A program made the translations under genes and the position numbers. DNA of 64,000 nt, from the NCBI RefSeq assembly GCF_900172255.1, contig NZ_FWFU01000001.1, forward strand, positions 186,001 through 250,000. Reading direction: 5' to 3'. Under the pieces are notes generated by a model. That model made no database searches and had not been told where the DNA came from. It saw nothing but the letters and a program-made list of their open reading frames with translations. The stretch's first letter is position 1; each line of letters starts with the position of its first letter. Source of the stretch: Roseovarius halotolerans. GTDB lineage: Bacteria; Pseudomonadota; Alphaproteobacteria; Rhodobacterales; Rhodobacteraceae. Positions 34,612-44,227 of this stretch are shown piece after piece.

Positions 34612-35187
34612 ATGAGAGTCTTGCCTGTCATCCCGTTGCTGTGCGGCCTTGTCGCGGTCGACGCGGCGCTGCCCGGCATGGCGCGGGCCGGGGCCTGCCC
34701 GCCGCCGCCTGATCATTCGGAGGCGTTGACGCGCCTGATCGGCGAAATCCGCGCCGCGCCCGATGAAGGCAGTGGCCAGGCGCTGTCCGATCAGATGTGG
34801 GCCTTGTGGACCGATGCGCCCGACGCTTACGCCCAGGAGCTTCTCGACGAGGGAATAACTCGGCGCGGCGCCTATGATTTCGAAGGCGCAATCAAGGCCT
34901 TCGACGCGTTGGTCGCCTATTGCCCGGATTACGCCGAGGGTTACAACCAGCGCGCTTTCATCAATTTCATCCGCGAGGATTACGACGCCGCGCTGCCGGA
35001 TCTGGAACGCGCCATCGAATTGTCGCCGCGCCATGTGGCGGCGCTCAGCGGGCAGGCGCTGACGTTCTTTGCGCTGGAGCGCATGCCTGAGGCGGCGCTG
35101 GCGCTGCGCCGCGCGCTGGACCTGAACCCGTGGCTGAGTGAGCGCCACCTTTTGCCCGCCCTGGAAGCGGGCGAGGACGAACTCTGA
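34612..35187 (+). CDS. Exported tetratricopeptide-repeat protein
   Basis: A 191-aa protein with a signal peptide (LPVIPLLCGLVAVDAALPGMARAG). Two to three TPR units follow (ITRRGAYDFEGAIKAFDALV, then FIREDYDAALPDLERAIELS and RMPEAALALRRALDLNP). It is probably periplasmic and mediates protein contacts. The ATG at 34612 gives a clean signal peptide; a TTG at 34576 overlapping the previous stop is a possible alternative. Confidence 0.8.
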   Translation: MRVLPVIPLLCGLVAVDAALPGMARAGACPPPPDHSEALTRLIGEIRAAPDEGSGQALSDQMWALWTDAPDAYAQELLDEGITRRGAYDFEGAIKAFDALVAYCPDYAEGYNQRAFINFIREDYDAALPDLERAIELSPRHVAALSGQALTFFALERMPEAALALRRALDLNPWLSERHLLPALEAGEDEL

Positions 35188-35251
35188 GGCCGCTTTTCGT
35201 GGATTTGCACGGGTTTACACCGCAAGCGGAACGGATATTGTCCGCCCCACT

Positions 35252-35338
35252 GGCCCGCGTGGTGGAATGGTAGACACAGGAGACTTAAAATCTCCAGGCC
35301 GAAAGGCCGTGCCGGTTCGAGTCCGGCCGCGGGTACCA
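35252..35338 (+). tRNA. tRNA-Leu (anticodon UAA)
   Basis: An 87-nt class II tRNA. The acceptor arm is GCCCGCG/CGCGGGT (first pair G-U). The anticodon stem GGAGA/TCTCC holds loop CTTAAAA with anticodon TAA at 35286-35288. A long variable arm (GGCC GAAA GGCC), the T-arm GCCGG TTCGAGT CCGGC, and an encoded CCA end are present. It decodes UUA, a rare codon in a genome of this GC content. Confidence 0.97.
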
Positions 35339-35361
35339 GAGTTGGTGCGTCAGCCTTGGCG

Positions 35362-37080
35362 TCAGTCCTGAACGCCGGAAAACTGCGCCTGCCATTCATC
35401 GCGTTGATCGTCGGTGATCTTGTTGAACAGCACTTCGGGCACCATGAAGCCATGCCCTGCCGGCAGATGTGCCAACGCGTTTGCGACGTCATCGGGCCAG
35501 GCGTCGTCGCTGGTCTGCATGGCCTTGAGCATCGAAGCCGAGGCATCGGGGATGAAGGGCGAAGAGAGCACCGCGTAGAGACGGATCAGGTTGAGCGCCA
35601 GGCGGATCTGGGCGGCGGCCTGCTCGGGGGCTTCCTTGTAGGTGGCCCAGGGCGCGGCCTCTTGCAGGTATTCGTTGCCCTCGACCCAGATCGCCCGCAG
35701 CGCCTGAGCGGCCTTGCGCACCTCCATTGCCTCCATATGGCCCTCATAGGCGCGGACCCGGTCGGTGATGTCATCGATCAGAGCGCGTTCACGGGCGCCC
35801 ATCTCACCGCCATCGGGCACGGCCTCGCCGAATTTGGAGCGGCAGAACTTGGTCACGCGCGAGACGAAATTGCCCAGAACGTCGGCCAGGTCCTTGTTCA
35901 CCGATTGCTGGAAATTGTCCCAGGTGAATTCGGCATCCGAGCTTTCGGGTGCATGGCTCAGCAGCCACCAGCGCCAGTAATCCGAAGGCAGGATTTCAAG
36001 CGCGCGGTCCATGAACACGCCTCGTCCCTGCGAGGTGCTGAACTGGCCGCCATCGTAATTGAGATAATTGAACGACTTGATGAAATCGACAAGTTTCCAA
36101 TCCTCGCCCGAGCCTATCAGGGTGGCGGGGAAGCTGAGCGTGTGGAACGGCACGTTATCCTTGCCCATGAACTGCGTGTAGCGCACATCGGATGCGCCCT
36201 TTTTGGTGCGCCACCAGCGTTCCCAGGCGCTGTCGTCAAGGCTGTGGGCCTCGGCCCATTCGGCGGCGCAGGCGATGTATTCGATGGGGGCGTCGAACCA
36301 GACATAGAAGACCTTGCCCTCCATGCCGGGCCAGGGTTCGTCGCCGCGCTTGACGGGGATGCCCCAGTCGAGGTCGCGTGTGATGCCGCGATCCTGGAGC
36401 CCGTCGCCGTCATTGAGCCATTTGCGCGCGATCGAGGTGGTGAGGATCGGCCAGTCCTCCTTGGAGTCGATCCAGGCATTCAACTGGTTGCGCATGTTAC
36501 TCTGGCGCAGGAACAGGTGCTTGGTCTCGCGCACTTCAAGGTCGGTCGAACCGGAAATGGCGCTGCGCGGATCGATCAGGTCGGTCGGGTCGAGCTGCTT
36601 GGTGCAGTTCTCGCACTGGTCGCCGCGGGCCTTGTCATAGCCGCAATTGGGGCAGGTGCCTTCGATGTAGCGATCCGGAAGGAAGCGGCCATCGGCATTG
36701 GAATAGACCTGTTTTTCGGTCACTTCCTCGATCAGGCCAGACTCGTAGAGTTTGCCGGCGAGATGTTGTGTCAGGCGACGATTCTGGGGGCTGGAGGAGC
36801 GGCCGAAATGGTCGAAGCTGAGCCGGAAGCCGCGCGCGAGATCAGCCTGCACCTTGTGCATCCGCGCGCAATAATCGGCCACCGGTTCGCCCGTCTTGGC
36901 CGCGGCCAGTTCGGCGGGTGTGCCGTGCTCGTCGGTGGCGCAGAGGAACAGCACCTCGTGACCGCGCCCGCGCTGGTAGCGGGCATAGAGGTCGGCGGGA
37001 AGCTGAGAGCCGATCAGCGTGCCCAGGTGCTTGATCCCGTTGATATAGGGAAGTGCCGATGTGATCAGGTGCCTTGCCAT
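35362..37080 (-). CDS. metG: Methionyl-tRNA synthetase
   Basis: A 572-aa class I aminoacyl-tRNA synthetase charging tRNA-Met. The HIGH-type motif is in [13 protein letters not shown], a four-cysteine zinc knuckle ([17 protein letters not shown]) is near residues 140-160, and the KMSKS-equivalent reads FSTSQGRG near residue 345. The anticodon-binding helical domain follows. The C-terminal tRNA-binding extension of dimeric MetG is absent. It converges on the tRNA-Leu gene. Confidence 0.96.
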   Translation of the reverse strand: MARHLITSALPYINGIKHLGTLIGSQLPADLYARYQRGRGHEVLFLCATDEHGTPAELAAAKTGEPVADYCARMHKVQADLARGFRLSFDHFGRSSSPQNRRLTQHLAGKLYESGLIEEVTEKQVYSNADGRFLPDRYIEGTCPNCGYDKARGDQCENCTKQLDPTDLIDPRSAISGSTDLEVRETKHLFLRQSNMRNQLNAWIDSKEDWPILTTSIARKWLNDGDGLQDRGITRDLDWGIPVKRGDEPWPGMEGKVFYVWFDAPIEYIACAAEWAEAHSLDDSAWERWWRTKKGASDVRYTQFMGKDNVPFHTLSFPATLIGSGEDWKLVDFIKSFNYLNYDGGQFSTSQGRGVFMDRALEILPSDYWRWWLLSHAPESSDAEFTWDNFQQSVNKDLADVLGNFVSRVTKFCRSKFGEAVPDGGEMGARERALIDDITDRVRAYEGHMEAMEVRKAAQALRAIWVEGNEYLQEAAPWATYKEAPEQAAAQIRLALNLIRLYAVLSSPFIPDASASMLKAMQTSDDAWPDDVANALAHLPAGHGFMVPEVLFNKITDDQRDEWQAQFSGVQD

Positions 37081-37307
37081 CGAGTCCGTCCTGCGTTTAG
37101 CGCATATGCGTCAAATTTCCTCCCGTGTAATGCTCAGAGAGGCGAAGGGCCAGAGCCCGCGCGCTACGGGGGCGGCAAAAATCCGACAAACCTGTCGCTT
37201 TCGGGATCGACGGCGGCTTCGACCGGCTGTTAGCCCGGCAAGGGAACGATGTGCCCGCGGCCGCGCCGAAACGCGCGATGACTGCGCCGAGGACAAGGTA
37301 GAAGCGA

Positions 37308-38594
37308 ATGTTTCAGGTGATCGCCTCGGTCTGGGCGCTGCTGCTGGGCATGACGTTGATCATGATCGGCAACGGCATGCAGGCGACTCTGATGGGTGTG
37401 CGCGGCGCGATCGAGGGGTTCGGCACGCTGGAGCTGTCGATCATCACGTCGGGTTATTTCCTGGGCTTCCTGGTGGGCAGCCGATTGGCGCCCGAATTGA
37501 TCCGCAGGGTCGGGCATGTGCGGGTCTTCGCTGCGCTGGGGTCGTTCCTCTCAGCCGGGCTGATCGCGTTTCCGGTGCTGACCGACCCGATCAGCTGGAC
37601 GGTGATCCGCGTGGTCATCGGTTTCTGTCTTTCCGGGGTCTACGTGACGGCCGAAAGCTGGCTCAACAATGCCGCGACCAACCAGACGCGGGGCAAGGTG
37701 CTGTCGCTTTACATGGTGGCGCAGATGGCCGGGTTGATCGTGGCGCAGGGCATGATGAACCTTGGCGAGGCGGCGGGGTATTTCCTGTTCGTGATCCCGT
37801 CGATCCTGGTTTCGCTGAGCTTTGCGCCGATCCTGCTGTCGGTGACGCCGACCCCGGCCTTTGAATCGACCAAGCCGATGAGCCTGCGCCAGCTATACGA
37901 CCATTCGCCGCTGGCCAGTGTGGGGATCCTGCTTCTGGGCGGCGTTTTCGCGGCACAGTTCGGCATGGCGTCGGTTTATGGCGCTGCTGCGGGGCTGAGC
38001 GTGCCGCAGATTACCGGCTTCGTTGCGGCGATCTTTGTCGGGTCGATGGTTTGGCAGTTTCCGGTGGGGTGGCTCTCGGACCGGATGGACCGGCGGTTGC
38101 TGATCCTTGGCATGGCTGCGATCGGCGCCGTGTCGACGGTGATCGGTCTGTTCGCGGGTGTGCAGTTCGAGACGCTGCTGGTGCTGGCCTTTGTCATGGG
38201 CGGCGTGGCCAACCCGCTGTATGCGCTGTTCATCGCCTATACCAATGACTCGCTCGAGGCCGAGGACATGGCGGCGGCGTCGGGTGGTTTGATCTTTGCC
38301 TATGGCGTCGGGGCGATCGCGGGGCCGATCATCATGGGGCAGGTGATGGAACTGGTCGGCCCGGAGGGGTTCTGGCTGTTCTCGGCCGTCATCTTCGTGG
38401 CGATCACGCTGTATGCAACCTGGCGGATGACGCGCCGCCCCGCCGTGCCGGTGGACGAGACCGGCAGTTACCTGGGCGTTCTGCCGACTTCCTCGCCCGT
38501 GGCCGTTGAGGCGGCGCAGGAATGGTATGTGGAGCAGGCCGAGGATGCAGCCGAGGCGGCGGAGGCCGCAGCGGATCACTCGGCGCGGCGCTGA
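37308..38594 (+). CDS. MFS transporter (paralogue 1)
   Basis: A 428-aa major facilitator with 12 predicted helices. The MFS loop is present as GWLSDRMDRR between helices 8 and 9, and EEVTN-like ESWLNNAATNQTRGK precedes helix 5. Substrate unknown. It converges with a related MFS gene and their 3' ends overlap by 19 bp. The C-terminal tail is acidic and Ala-rich. Confidence 0.88.
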   Translation: MFQVIASVWALLLGMTLIMIGNGMQATLMGVRGAIEGFGTLELSIITSGYFLGFLVGSRLAPELIRRVGHVRVFAALGSFLSAGLIAFPVLTDPISWTVIRVVIGFCLSGVYVTAESWLNNAATNQTRGKVLSLYMVAQMAGLIVAQGMMNLGEAAGYFLFVIPSILVSLSFAPILLSVTPTPAFESTKPMSLRQLYDHSPLASVGILLLGGVFAAQFGMASVYGAAAGLSVPQITGFVAAIFVGSMVWQFPVGWLSDRMDRRLLILGMAAIGAVSTVIGLFAGVQFETLLVLAFVMGGVANPLYALFIAYTNDSLEAEDMAAASGGLIFAYGVGAIAGPIIMGQVMELVGPEGFWLFSAVIFVAITLYATWRMTRRPAVPVDETGSYLGVLPTSSPVAVEAAQEWYVEQAEDAAEAAEAAADHSARR

Positions 38595-39814
38595 TCGCGC
38601 TCGCGGCTGCGCCCGGTCAGGCGGCCGATCACGAAAGAGGTGCGCGGCGCCCAGACATAGGAGGTGCGCGCGCCCGAGGTGGGACGCGCCCGCATTCGTG
38701 CCAGGCCGAACACGATCAGCGCCAGATGGCCGACGGCGATCATGACGAACATCGCCTGTGGGCCGTAACGGGTAATCAGCGTGGAGGCGAGAACCGGCGC
38801 GGCGATGGCCCCGATCGCATAGAAAAACATCAGCGCCGCCGACAGCTCGACCCGCTGCGACGACCTGGCGAAGTCATGCGCGTGTGCCACCGAGACCGAG
38901 AAGATCGGAAAGCTGGTCAGCCCGAAGAAAAATGCGGTCAGGAAGACGCCGTTGGTGGTCAGTTCATGCGTTATGGCTGTTACGATGCAACTGACGATCG
39001 TGGCCACTGAGAGGCCCAAGAGCACCCAACGACGGTCATAGCGATCCGCGAGCCAGCCAACCGGGTATTGTGCCAGTGCGCCGCCAAGCACGAAGGCGGC
39101 CAGGAACCACGCGATCTGGTCGATCGCCAATCCGACCTGCTGTCCATAGACCGGCCCGATCATGCGGAACGTGGCGCTGGATAGCGCCGCAACCACCACC
39201 CCCATCGCCGCCAGAGGCGAGCATTCGATGGCGAGCCTCGGGCGCAGGCGCGGGGCATCGGGTGTCACCGGCTCGCGGATGCGCGTCATCGCCAGCGGCA
39301 GAAGCGACGCGCAGCACAGCAGCGCCAGCAGGTTGTAGGACACGTAAGAGGCCGGTTCGAGCACCGAGATCATCATTTGGGCCAGAAGTGACGCCCCCAT
39401 GTCGGCCATCCGGTAGGCGGCCATCGAGCGGCCCCGCGTCTCGTTGGTGACTTCGGCCTGGAGCCAGGCCTCGATGATCGTGTAGCAGCCCGCGACACAG
39501 ATTCCCGAGGCCACCCGCAAGAGCGCCCAGGCATAGGGGTCGACAACCATCATGTGCAGCAGGAGCCCGATCGCGCCCATCGCGGTGAATGCGGCGAAGG
39601 CGCGTGAATGGCCGACACTGCCCATCAGCCGGGGCGACCACCAGCAGCCGATGAAGAAGCCCACGAAATGCGCCGACCCCAGGAAGCCGATCTGGGCGGT
39701 CGTGAAATCGAGCGCCAGCCCTGAGATTGCATCGAGAGGGGCGACGCCTCCGGTCGAAAGTTGGAGCAGGATGACGGAGAGAAAGAGAGCGGCGAAGGAA
39801 ATGAGGATGCGCAT
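38576..39814 (-). CDS. MFS transporter (paralogue 2)
   Basis: A 412-aa MFS protein. It aligns with the convergent neighbour over the first half (GHxRxFAA, VxDPxxW, TNxTRG at equivalent positions), so the two are paralogues. The GWLADRYDRR loop is conserved. The tail is basic (RSRERDQRRAE), unlike the acidic tail of paralogue 1. Substrate unknown. Confidence 0.88.
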   Translation of the reverse strand: MRILISFAALFLSVILLQLSTGGVAPLDAISGLALDFTTAQIGFLGSAHFVGFFIGCWWSPRLMGSVGHSRAFAAFTAMGAIGLLLHMMVVDPYAWALLRVASGICVAGCYTIIEAWLQAEVTNETRGRSMAAYRMADMGASLLAQMMISVLEPASYVSYNLLALLCCASLLPLAMTRIREPVTPDAPRLRPRLAIECSPLAAMGVVVAALSSATFRMIGPVYGQQVGLAIDQIAWFLAAFVLGGALAQYPVGWLADRYDRRWVLLGLSVATIVSCIVTAITHELTTNGVFLTAFFFGLTSFPIFSVSVAHAHDFARSSQRVELSAALMFFYAIGAIAAPVLASTLITRYGPQAMFVMIAVGHLALIVFGLARMRARPTSGARTSYVWAPRTSFVIGRLTGRSRERDQRRAE

Positions 39815-39998
39815 GATCGGTCCAGAGTGTCAGCTTGGCGCGTAAACGCCAGCAGCTAATCGACAAAGCCATGTCGTTTTTCGCCTATCGGTCTGCTTTT
39901 TGATGCACAGGCGACGCGACACAAATCCGGGGGTGACGCGGCGCGCCAAAGCGGTAAGTTCGACGCGAGTTAAGAAAAATCGACGGGAAGGGACAGAC

Positions 39999-41042
39999 AT
40001 GAAGATGAATCCGCTGGGCCGCACCGGCCTTGAGGTCAGTGCGCTATGTCTTGGTTCGATGAGCTGGGGGTCGCAGAACAGCGCGTCCGAGGGCCATGCG
40101 CAGATCGACCGGGCGCTGGCGCGCGGCGTGAACTTCATCGACACAGCGGAAATGTACCCGGTCAATCCGACGCTGAAGGAAACCACCGGGCGCAGCGAAG
40201 AGATCATCGGCGAATGGTTCGCCAAGAGCGGGCGGCGCGGTGACGTGATCCTTGCGACCAAGCATTCCGGCGAGGGGTTCATGAACGCGCGCGACGGCGC
40301 GCCGATCAGTTCCGCCACCATCCCCGAAACGGTCGAGGGTTCGCTCAGGCGGCTCAGAACGGACCATATCGACCTTTATCAGTTCCACTGGCCCAACCGG
40401 GGCAGCTACATGTTCCGGAAGAACTGGCAGTTCGATCCCTCGTCGCAGGACCGCGACGCGACCATCGCGCATATGGAAGACGCGCTTGAGGCGCTTCAAA
40501 AGCAGGTGGACAAGGGCAACCTCCGTCATTTCGGCCTGTCCAACGAGAGCGCGTGGGGCACGGCACAATGGCTGCGCATTGCCGAGGCGCGGGGTTGGCC
40601 GAGGGTCGCGTCCGTGCAGAACGAATATTCGCTGATGTGCCGGCTGTTCGATACCGACATGGCGGAACTCTGCGTCAACGAGGATGTCGGGCTGTTGGCC
40701 TTCTCGCCACTGGCGGCGGGGCTGTTAAGTGGCAAATACCAGGGCGACACCGTGCCTGAGGGTTCGCGGCGAAGCCTGAACGAGACCCTCGGGGGGCGTA
40801 TCACCGAGCGCGCCTTCGGGGCGGTCGATGCCTATCTGGACGTCGCGCGAAAGCACGGGCTGGAGCCGGTGCAGATGGCGCTGGCATGGTGCCTTTCGCG
40901 GCCCTTCATGTGTTCGGCTATCTTTGGAGCGACCAGTCTTGAACAGCTCGATCATGCCCTGGATGCGGGGGATATGGAACTGTCCCCGGAGGTGCTGGAG
41001 GATATCGACGCCGCGCACAGGGCGCATCCGATGCCGTTCTGA
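39999..41042 (+). CDS. Tas-like aldo/keto reductase
   Basis: A 347-aa NADPH-dependent TIM-barrel reductase. The catalytic Asp and Tyr are in DTAEMYP, the Lys in LATKHS, and the His in YQFHWPNR. Length and the DTAEMYPVNP region match Tas/YajO-type AKRs. GGGAAGGG lies upstream of the ATG at 39999; the longer frame from 39900 is unsupported. Physiological substrate unknown. Confidence 0.9.
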   Translation: MKMNPLGRTGLEVSALCLGSMSWGSQNSASEGHAQIDRALARGVNFIDTAEMYPVNPTLKETTGRSEEIIGEWFAKSGRRGDVILATKHSGEGFMNARDGAPISSATIPETVEGSLRRLRTDHIDLYQFHWPNRGSYMFRKNWQFDPSSQDRDATIAHMEDALEALQKQVDKGNLRHFGLSNESAWGTAQWLRIAEARGWPRVASVQNEYSLMCRLFDTDMAELCVNEDVGLLAFSPLAAGLLSGKYQGDTVPEGSRRSLNETLGGRITERAFGAVDAYLDVARKHGLEPVQMALAWCLSRPFMCSAIFGATSLEQLDHALDAGDMELSPEVLEDIDAAHRAHPMPF

Positions 41043-41059
41043 CGTCCGGCCTTGCGCGG

Positions 41060-41461
41060 CTACCAGAACTTGAACACGTATGGCGTGATGCGGTCGTGCT
41101 TGTCATGCGAGGTGTTGGTGATGATGCGCACAAGGCCTGCATAAAAAATCAGCACCAGCGCGAGCGACAGCAGTGAGTCGATCTTGAGCATGTCGCCGAC
41201 CAGCAGCAACTTGCCGATGATCATTCCGAGCGCCATCGCCGCCGGGATACGCACGAAAGCGCCCAGGGTCAGCCAGAAACCGAGCACCGAGAGGAACCCG
41301 AGGTATAGCTGGTCCAGCACCGGGCTGAACCCCATCGGTTTCAGCAATTCGGTGACGACATGCAGCTTTGTGTAGTCGTTGCCCAGCAACCCGTAGACCC
41401 CGAGTCCGAATAGGATCAGGCCGGACGTGATGCTAAGGAAACTGGCGATATAAAAGAGCAA
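41060..41461 (-). CDS. Small integral membrane protein of unknown function
   Basis: A 133-aa protein with about four hydrophobic segments (starting IASFLSITSGLILFGLGVYG) and a short soluble C-terminal tail rich in His and Lys. The start is probably the TTG at 41461, with GGAGGGC 6-12 nt upstream. I do not recognise a named family. It is convergent with the aldo/keto reductase. Confidence 0.7.
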   Translation of the reverse strand: MLFYIASFLSITSGLILFGLGVYGLLGNDYTKLHVVTELLKPMGFSPVLDQLYLGFLSVLGFWLTLGAFVRIPAAMALGMIIGKLLLVGDMLKIDSLLSLALVLIFYAGLVRIITNTSHDKHDRITPYVFKFW

Positions 41462-41602
41462 TTTGCCCTCCGGAAGGTTTCAAAATGCACCCAACCAGAT
41501 CATCATCAACATGTGGAACGAAAGCCCGGCGATAACGCGGCCGGGAACGCTACGCGTCTCGTGAAAGAGACGAACCATCGTGGCACGGGGAAACCGAATT
41601 CA

Positions 41603-41738
41603 ACTCAACGTCAGAGTTGAGTCATCATATGCCTGCCTTTTGTCTGCTCGTGGGCCTTTTGCGACCCTTGGTTGTGCGTTAACGTTAATGCAGTGGCAGG
41701 TGAGATCAACCCTAAATTTAGTGAAACAGAAATTTAGG
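41603..41738. repeat. Cluster of three inverted repeats in an AT-rich gap
   Basis: Three separate inverted repeats occur within 136 bp: ACTCAAC-N6-GTTGAGT (41603-41622), TTAACGTTAA (41679-41688), and CCTAAATTT-N10-AAATTTAGG (41711-41738, perfect 9-bp arms). The surrounding 41560-41760 stretch is markedly more AT-rich than the rest of the window. I see no convincing gene in it. Confidence 0.6.
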
Positions 41739-41816
41739 TATTTATGCGTAGGTTTTTCGACTCGTGTCTTCATGGGTTTGACCAAGGCAAGCGCCGGACG
41801 GCGAAGCCGTGTCTGT

Positions 41817-41954
41817 TCAGCGGGAGTCGTTTGCGTCTGACGGGCTTTCGTTCGGAAAGAACCTGGCCACATGGCGGGACCGCCGCGCGACGTTTGCCAA
41901 CGGGCGGCAGAACACGAGCAGACCCAAGGCAAGGATCAGAAAATAGTCGATCAT
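41817..41954 (-). CDS. Possible 45-aa membrane peptide
   Basis: A short frame that encodes an N-terminal hydrophobic helix (IDYFLILALGLLVFCRPLA) followed by a basic, then acidic tail. GGGAGA lies 7-12 nt before the ATG. It could be a genuine small membrane protein; a chance frame is not excluded. The flanking 41955-42129 shows nothing else. Confidence 0.35.
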   Translation of the reverse strand: MIDYFLILALGLLVFCRPLANVARRSRHVARFFPNESPSDANDSR

Positions 41955-42129
41955 CGGGTGTCTCCCGTCGCCCCGTCCAGATGTTTCAGCCCATGCCATG
42001 CACCTGCATGGGAACTGTGGTGGGGGCATGGCGAGGATGTGTCGACATGATGGAGATCACCCCGAAAGGCTACGGTTGCGCAGGATGTATGCGGGTGTGC
42101 AGGTACGGGAGCTGCTGCGCGGCACCCGG

Positions 42130-42993
42130 TTATTCCAGAAGCTCCTGGCGCAGCGCGCGCAGGTGGCCGGGCAGTTCGCGCGCCGATACCTGTGCCTCGC
42201 GCACGAGGTGGTCGAAATGCTGCGTCAGCGCCTGAACGCGCTCGGTGTCGCGAAATGCCAGGTAGTTCTGGCCGATGTAGATCACCGCTAGAAGCGGGCC
42301 GAAAATCGTGACCGGCGCCGAATAGAGCCGCCGCGCATCGAACAGGTAGACCCGCAGCCGGGGGTAGAGTTGCTCGGTCGTTTCGATCAGGCGATCAACC
42401 TGCGCCTCGCGAATGTCGCGGGGCAGGCCGGCATAGTATCCGTCGCCGCGCATCAGGCTATGGACCTCGAATATCGGCATGGCGATTTCATAGTCGGATT
42501 GTGCGCCACGCATCCAGTCCATCCGGTCCTCGGAGGCGCCGATCACTTGTTGCGTGCTGCGGCCAAGATGCGGTGCATATTCCCATTCCAGCATCTCGCG
42601 GGTCTTGAGCATGTCCGACAGCCCCGCCGGGACGTGGCGGATCTTGTAGCCCGCGGCCTCCTTGTGCCACTGGAATATCTGTTCGTCGACAAGTGCACGG
42701 GGCGCTTCGGTCAGTGACATGGTATTGGCGAGAATGTCGGCGGCGGTTTCGGGCCGGTCGGTCAGCCCCAACAACCAGTCGGCCGATACCCCGAGCGCGC
42801 GGGCGCATTCCCCCACCACCTGCGCATTGGGCAGCCGCGCACCCGTCCCCTTGAGAAGCTGCGAAATGGTCGAGCGATCAACCCCCACCGCGCGGGCAAG
42901 GGCGCTTTGGTTGGTGCCGCGCTCGCGCAGGGCTTCGGCAAGGCGGGTGCGAAACAGGTCGGCCCGCAGGCGTTTGTCGGTTTTTTGCGACAT
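42130..42993 (-). CDS. XRE-family transcriptional regulator with C-terminal effector domain
   Basis: A 287-aa protein. The N-terminal HTH reads NQSALARAVGVDRSTISQLL, a lambda-Cro-like fold. The remaining 200 residues form a separate domain with no protease Ser-Lys dyad that I can recognise. The ATG at 42993 is immediately preceded by the inverted repeat TGGTGA-N6-TCACCA, a candidate autoregulatory site. It is divergent from the DUF2061/desaturase unit and may control it. Confidence 0.87.
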   Translation of the reverse strand: MSQKTDKRLRADLFRTRLAEALRERGTNQSALARAVGVDRSTISQLLKGTGARLPNAQVVGECARALGVSADWLLGLTDRPETAADILANTMSLTEAPRALVDEQIFQWHKEAAGYKIRHVPAGLSDMLKTREMLEWEYAPHLGRSTQQVIGASEDRMDWMRGAQSDYEIAMPIFEVHSLMRGDGYYAGLPRDIREAQVDRLIETTEQLYPRLRVYLFDARRLYSAPVTIFGPLLAVIYIGQNYLAFRDTERVQALTQHFDHLVREAQVSARELPGHLRALRQELLE

Positions 42994-42994
42994 G

Positions 42995-43012
42995 TGGTGA
43001 CAAATATCACCA
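42995..43012. promoter_or_regulatory. Candidate autoregulatory operator of the XRE regulator
   Basis: TGGTGA-CAAATA-TCACCA is an 18-bp inverted repeat with perfect 6-bp arms. It abuts the XRE start codon and overlaps the divergent promoter region. Confidence 0.55.
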
Positions 43013-43098
43013 TTGCAGAAAAATGTTAACCGTTTTTGGAATGCCCAGCCATGGCCTCGAAGCGTATCGGTAGTGCCAAACACAACATCGGAGGATTC

Positions 43099-43305
43099 AT
43101 GGAAACGCGGCAGCGCACGCTGGTGAAAGCGATTGTCTGGAATATGATCGGGCTGACGGTCATGGCCATTGTCGGGCTGTTGATGACGGGATCGGCGGCA
43201 GTGGGCGGCGCCATGGCGGCAATCAACACGATGCTCGGCCTGAGTATGTATTTCATCTACGAGCGCATCTGGGCGCATATCGGCTGGGGGCGCAAGCATG
43301 GCTAA
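43099..43305 (+). CDS. DUF2061 membrane protein
   Basis: A 68-aa protein with two membrane segments and the conserved basic N-terminal TRQRTLVKAIVWN of DUF2061. GGAGGATTC precedes the ATG at 43099. It overlaps the desaturase start by 8 bp, so the two are co-translated. Function unknown. Confidence 0.85.
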   Translation: METRQRTLVKAIVWNMIGLTVMAIVGLLMTGSAAVGGAMAAINTMLGLSMYFIYERIWAHIGWGRKHG

Positions 43306-44206
43306 GGCGCTGCGCGCGCGGGCGGTCGCCGAATGGCCGACATTGCTGCTCCTGGTGGCGTGCTATGGCGGCTGGTTGCTGGGCACGACATGGGCGGCAG
43401 CGCTCTGGTTGCCGCTGGGGATGGTGGTGGTGACACTTTGCGTGGCGCTGCATTCCTCGCTTTGCCACGAGGCGCTGCACGGACATCCGATGCGGGATGC
43501 GCGGCTCAACGAGGCGCTGGTTTTTCCCGCCCTCAGCCTTGTCGTGCCGTACCGGCGGTTCCGCGATACGCATCTGGCGCATCACCGCGACGAGCACCTG
43601 ACCGACCCCTATGACGATCCAGAGAGCAATTACCTTGATCCAGCCGTCTGGGCGCGGCTGCCGGGGTGGCTGCGTTGGGTCCTGGCGCTGAACAACACGC
43701 TGGCGGGGCGCCTTCTGGTGGGGCCGCTCGTTGGGCAGGTGGCGTTCATGCGCGACGACCTGCGCGCGATCCGTGCCGGTGTGCCGGGGGTCTTGTCGGC
43801 CTGGCTCTGGCATGTGCCCGCGGTGCTGCTGGTATCCTGGTGGCTTGTCGCCGTGGCGCAGATGCCGATCTGGGCCTATCTGTTGTCGGTCTATGCGGCC
43901 CTGTCGATCCTGAAGATCCGAACCTTCCTCGAGCACCGCGCCCATGACAAGGCGCGCGGGCGCACCGTCATCATCGAGGACCGCGGGCCGCTGGCGCTGA
44001 TTTTCCTCAACAACAACCTTCACGTGGTTCACCACATGCACCCCAAGGTGCCTTGGTACCGTTTGCCCGCGCTCTATGCTGCGCACCGGGCGCATTACCT
44101 TGGGCGCAACGATGGCTATCTCTATCGCTCCTATGGCGAGATCTTCCGGCGGCATTTCCTGCGTGCCAAGGACCCTGTGCCGCATCCGCTCTGGCCCAGA
44201 CGGTAA
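43298..44206 (+). CDS. Membrane fatty acid desaturase family protein
   Basis: A 302-aa di-iron membrane oxygenase. Three histidine boxes are visible: HSSLCHEALHGH, HLAHHRDEH and HVVHHMHP, typical of acyl-lipid desaturases and carotenoid ketolase/hydroxylase relatives. It contains about four membrane helices. It follows a DUF2061 gene with overlap. Product (lipid or carotenoid) cannot be fixed from sequence. Confidence 0.9.
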   Translation: MAKALRARAVAEWPTLLLLVACYGGWLLGTTWAAALWLPLGMVVVTLCVALHSSLCHEALHGHPMRDARLNEALVFPALSLVVPYRRFRDTHLAHHRDEHLTDPYDDPESNYLDPAVWARLPGWLRWVLALNNTLAGRLLVGPLVGQVAFMRDDLRAIRAGVPGVLSAWLWHVPAVLLVSWWLVAVAQMPIWAYLLSVYAALSILKIRTFLEHRAHDKARGRTVIIEDRGPLALIFLNNNLHVVHHMHPKVPWYRLPALYAAHRAHYLGRNDGYLYRSYGEIFRRHFLRAKDPVPHPLWPRR

Positions 44207-44227
44207 ATTCGGGGCATATCGCATCGC

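Noticed and set aside
41580-41840. 86-codon frame in the AT-rich gap
   Set aside because: No ribosome-binding site, no coding-like composition, and it runs across two of the inverted repeats.
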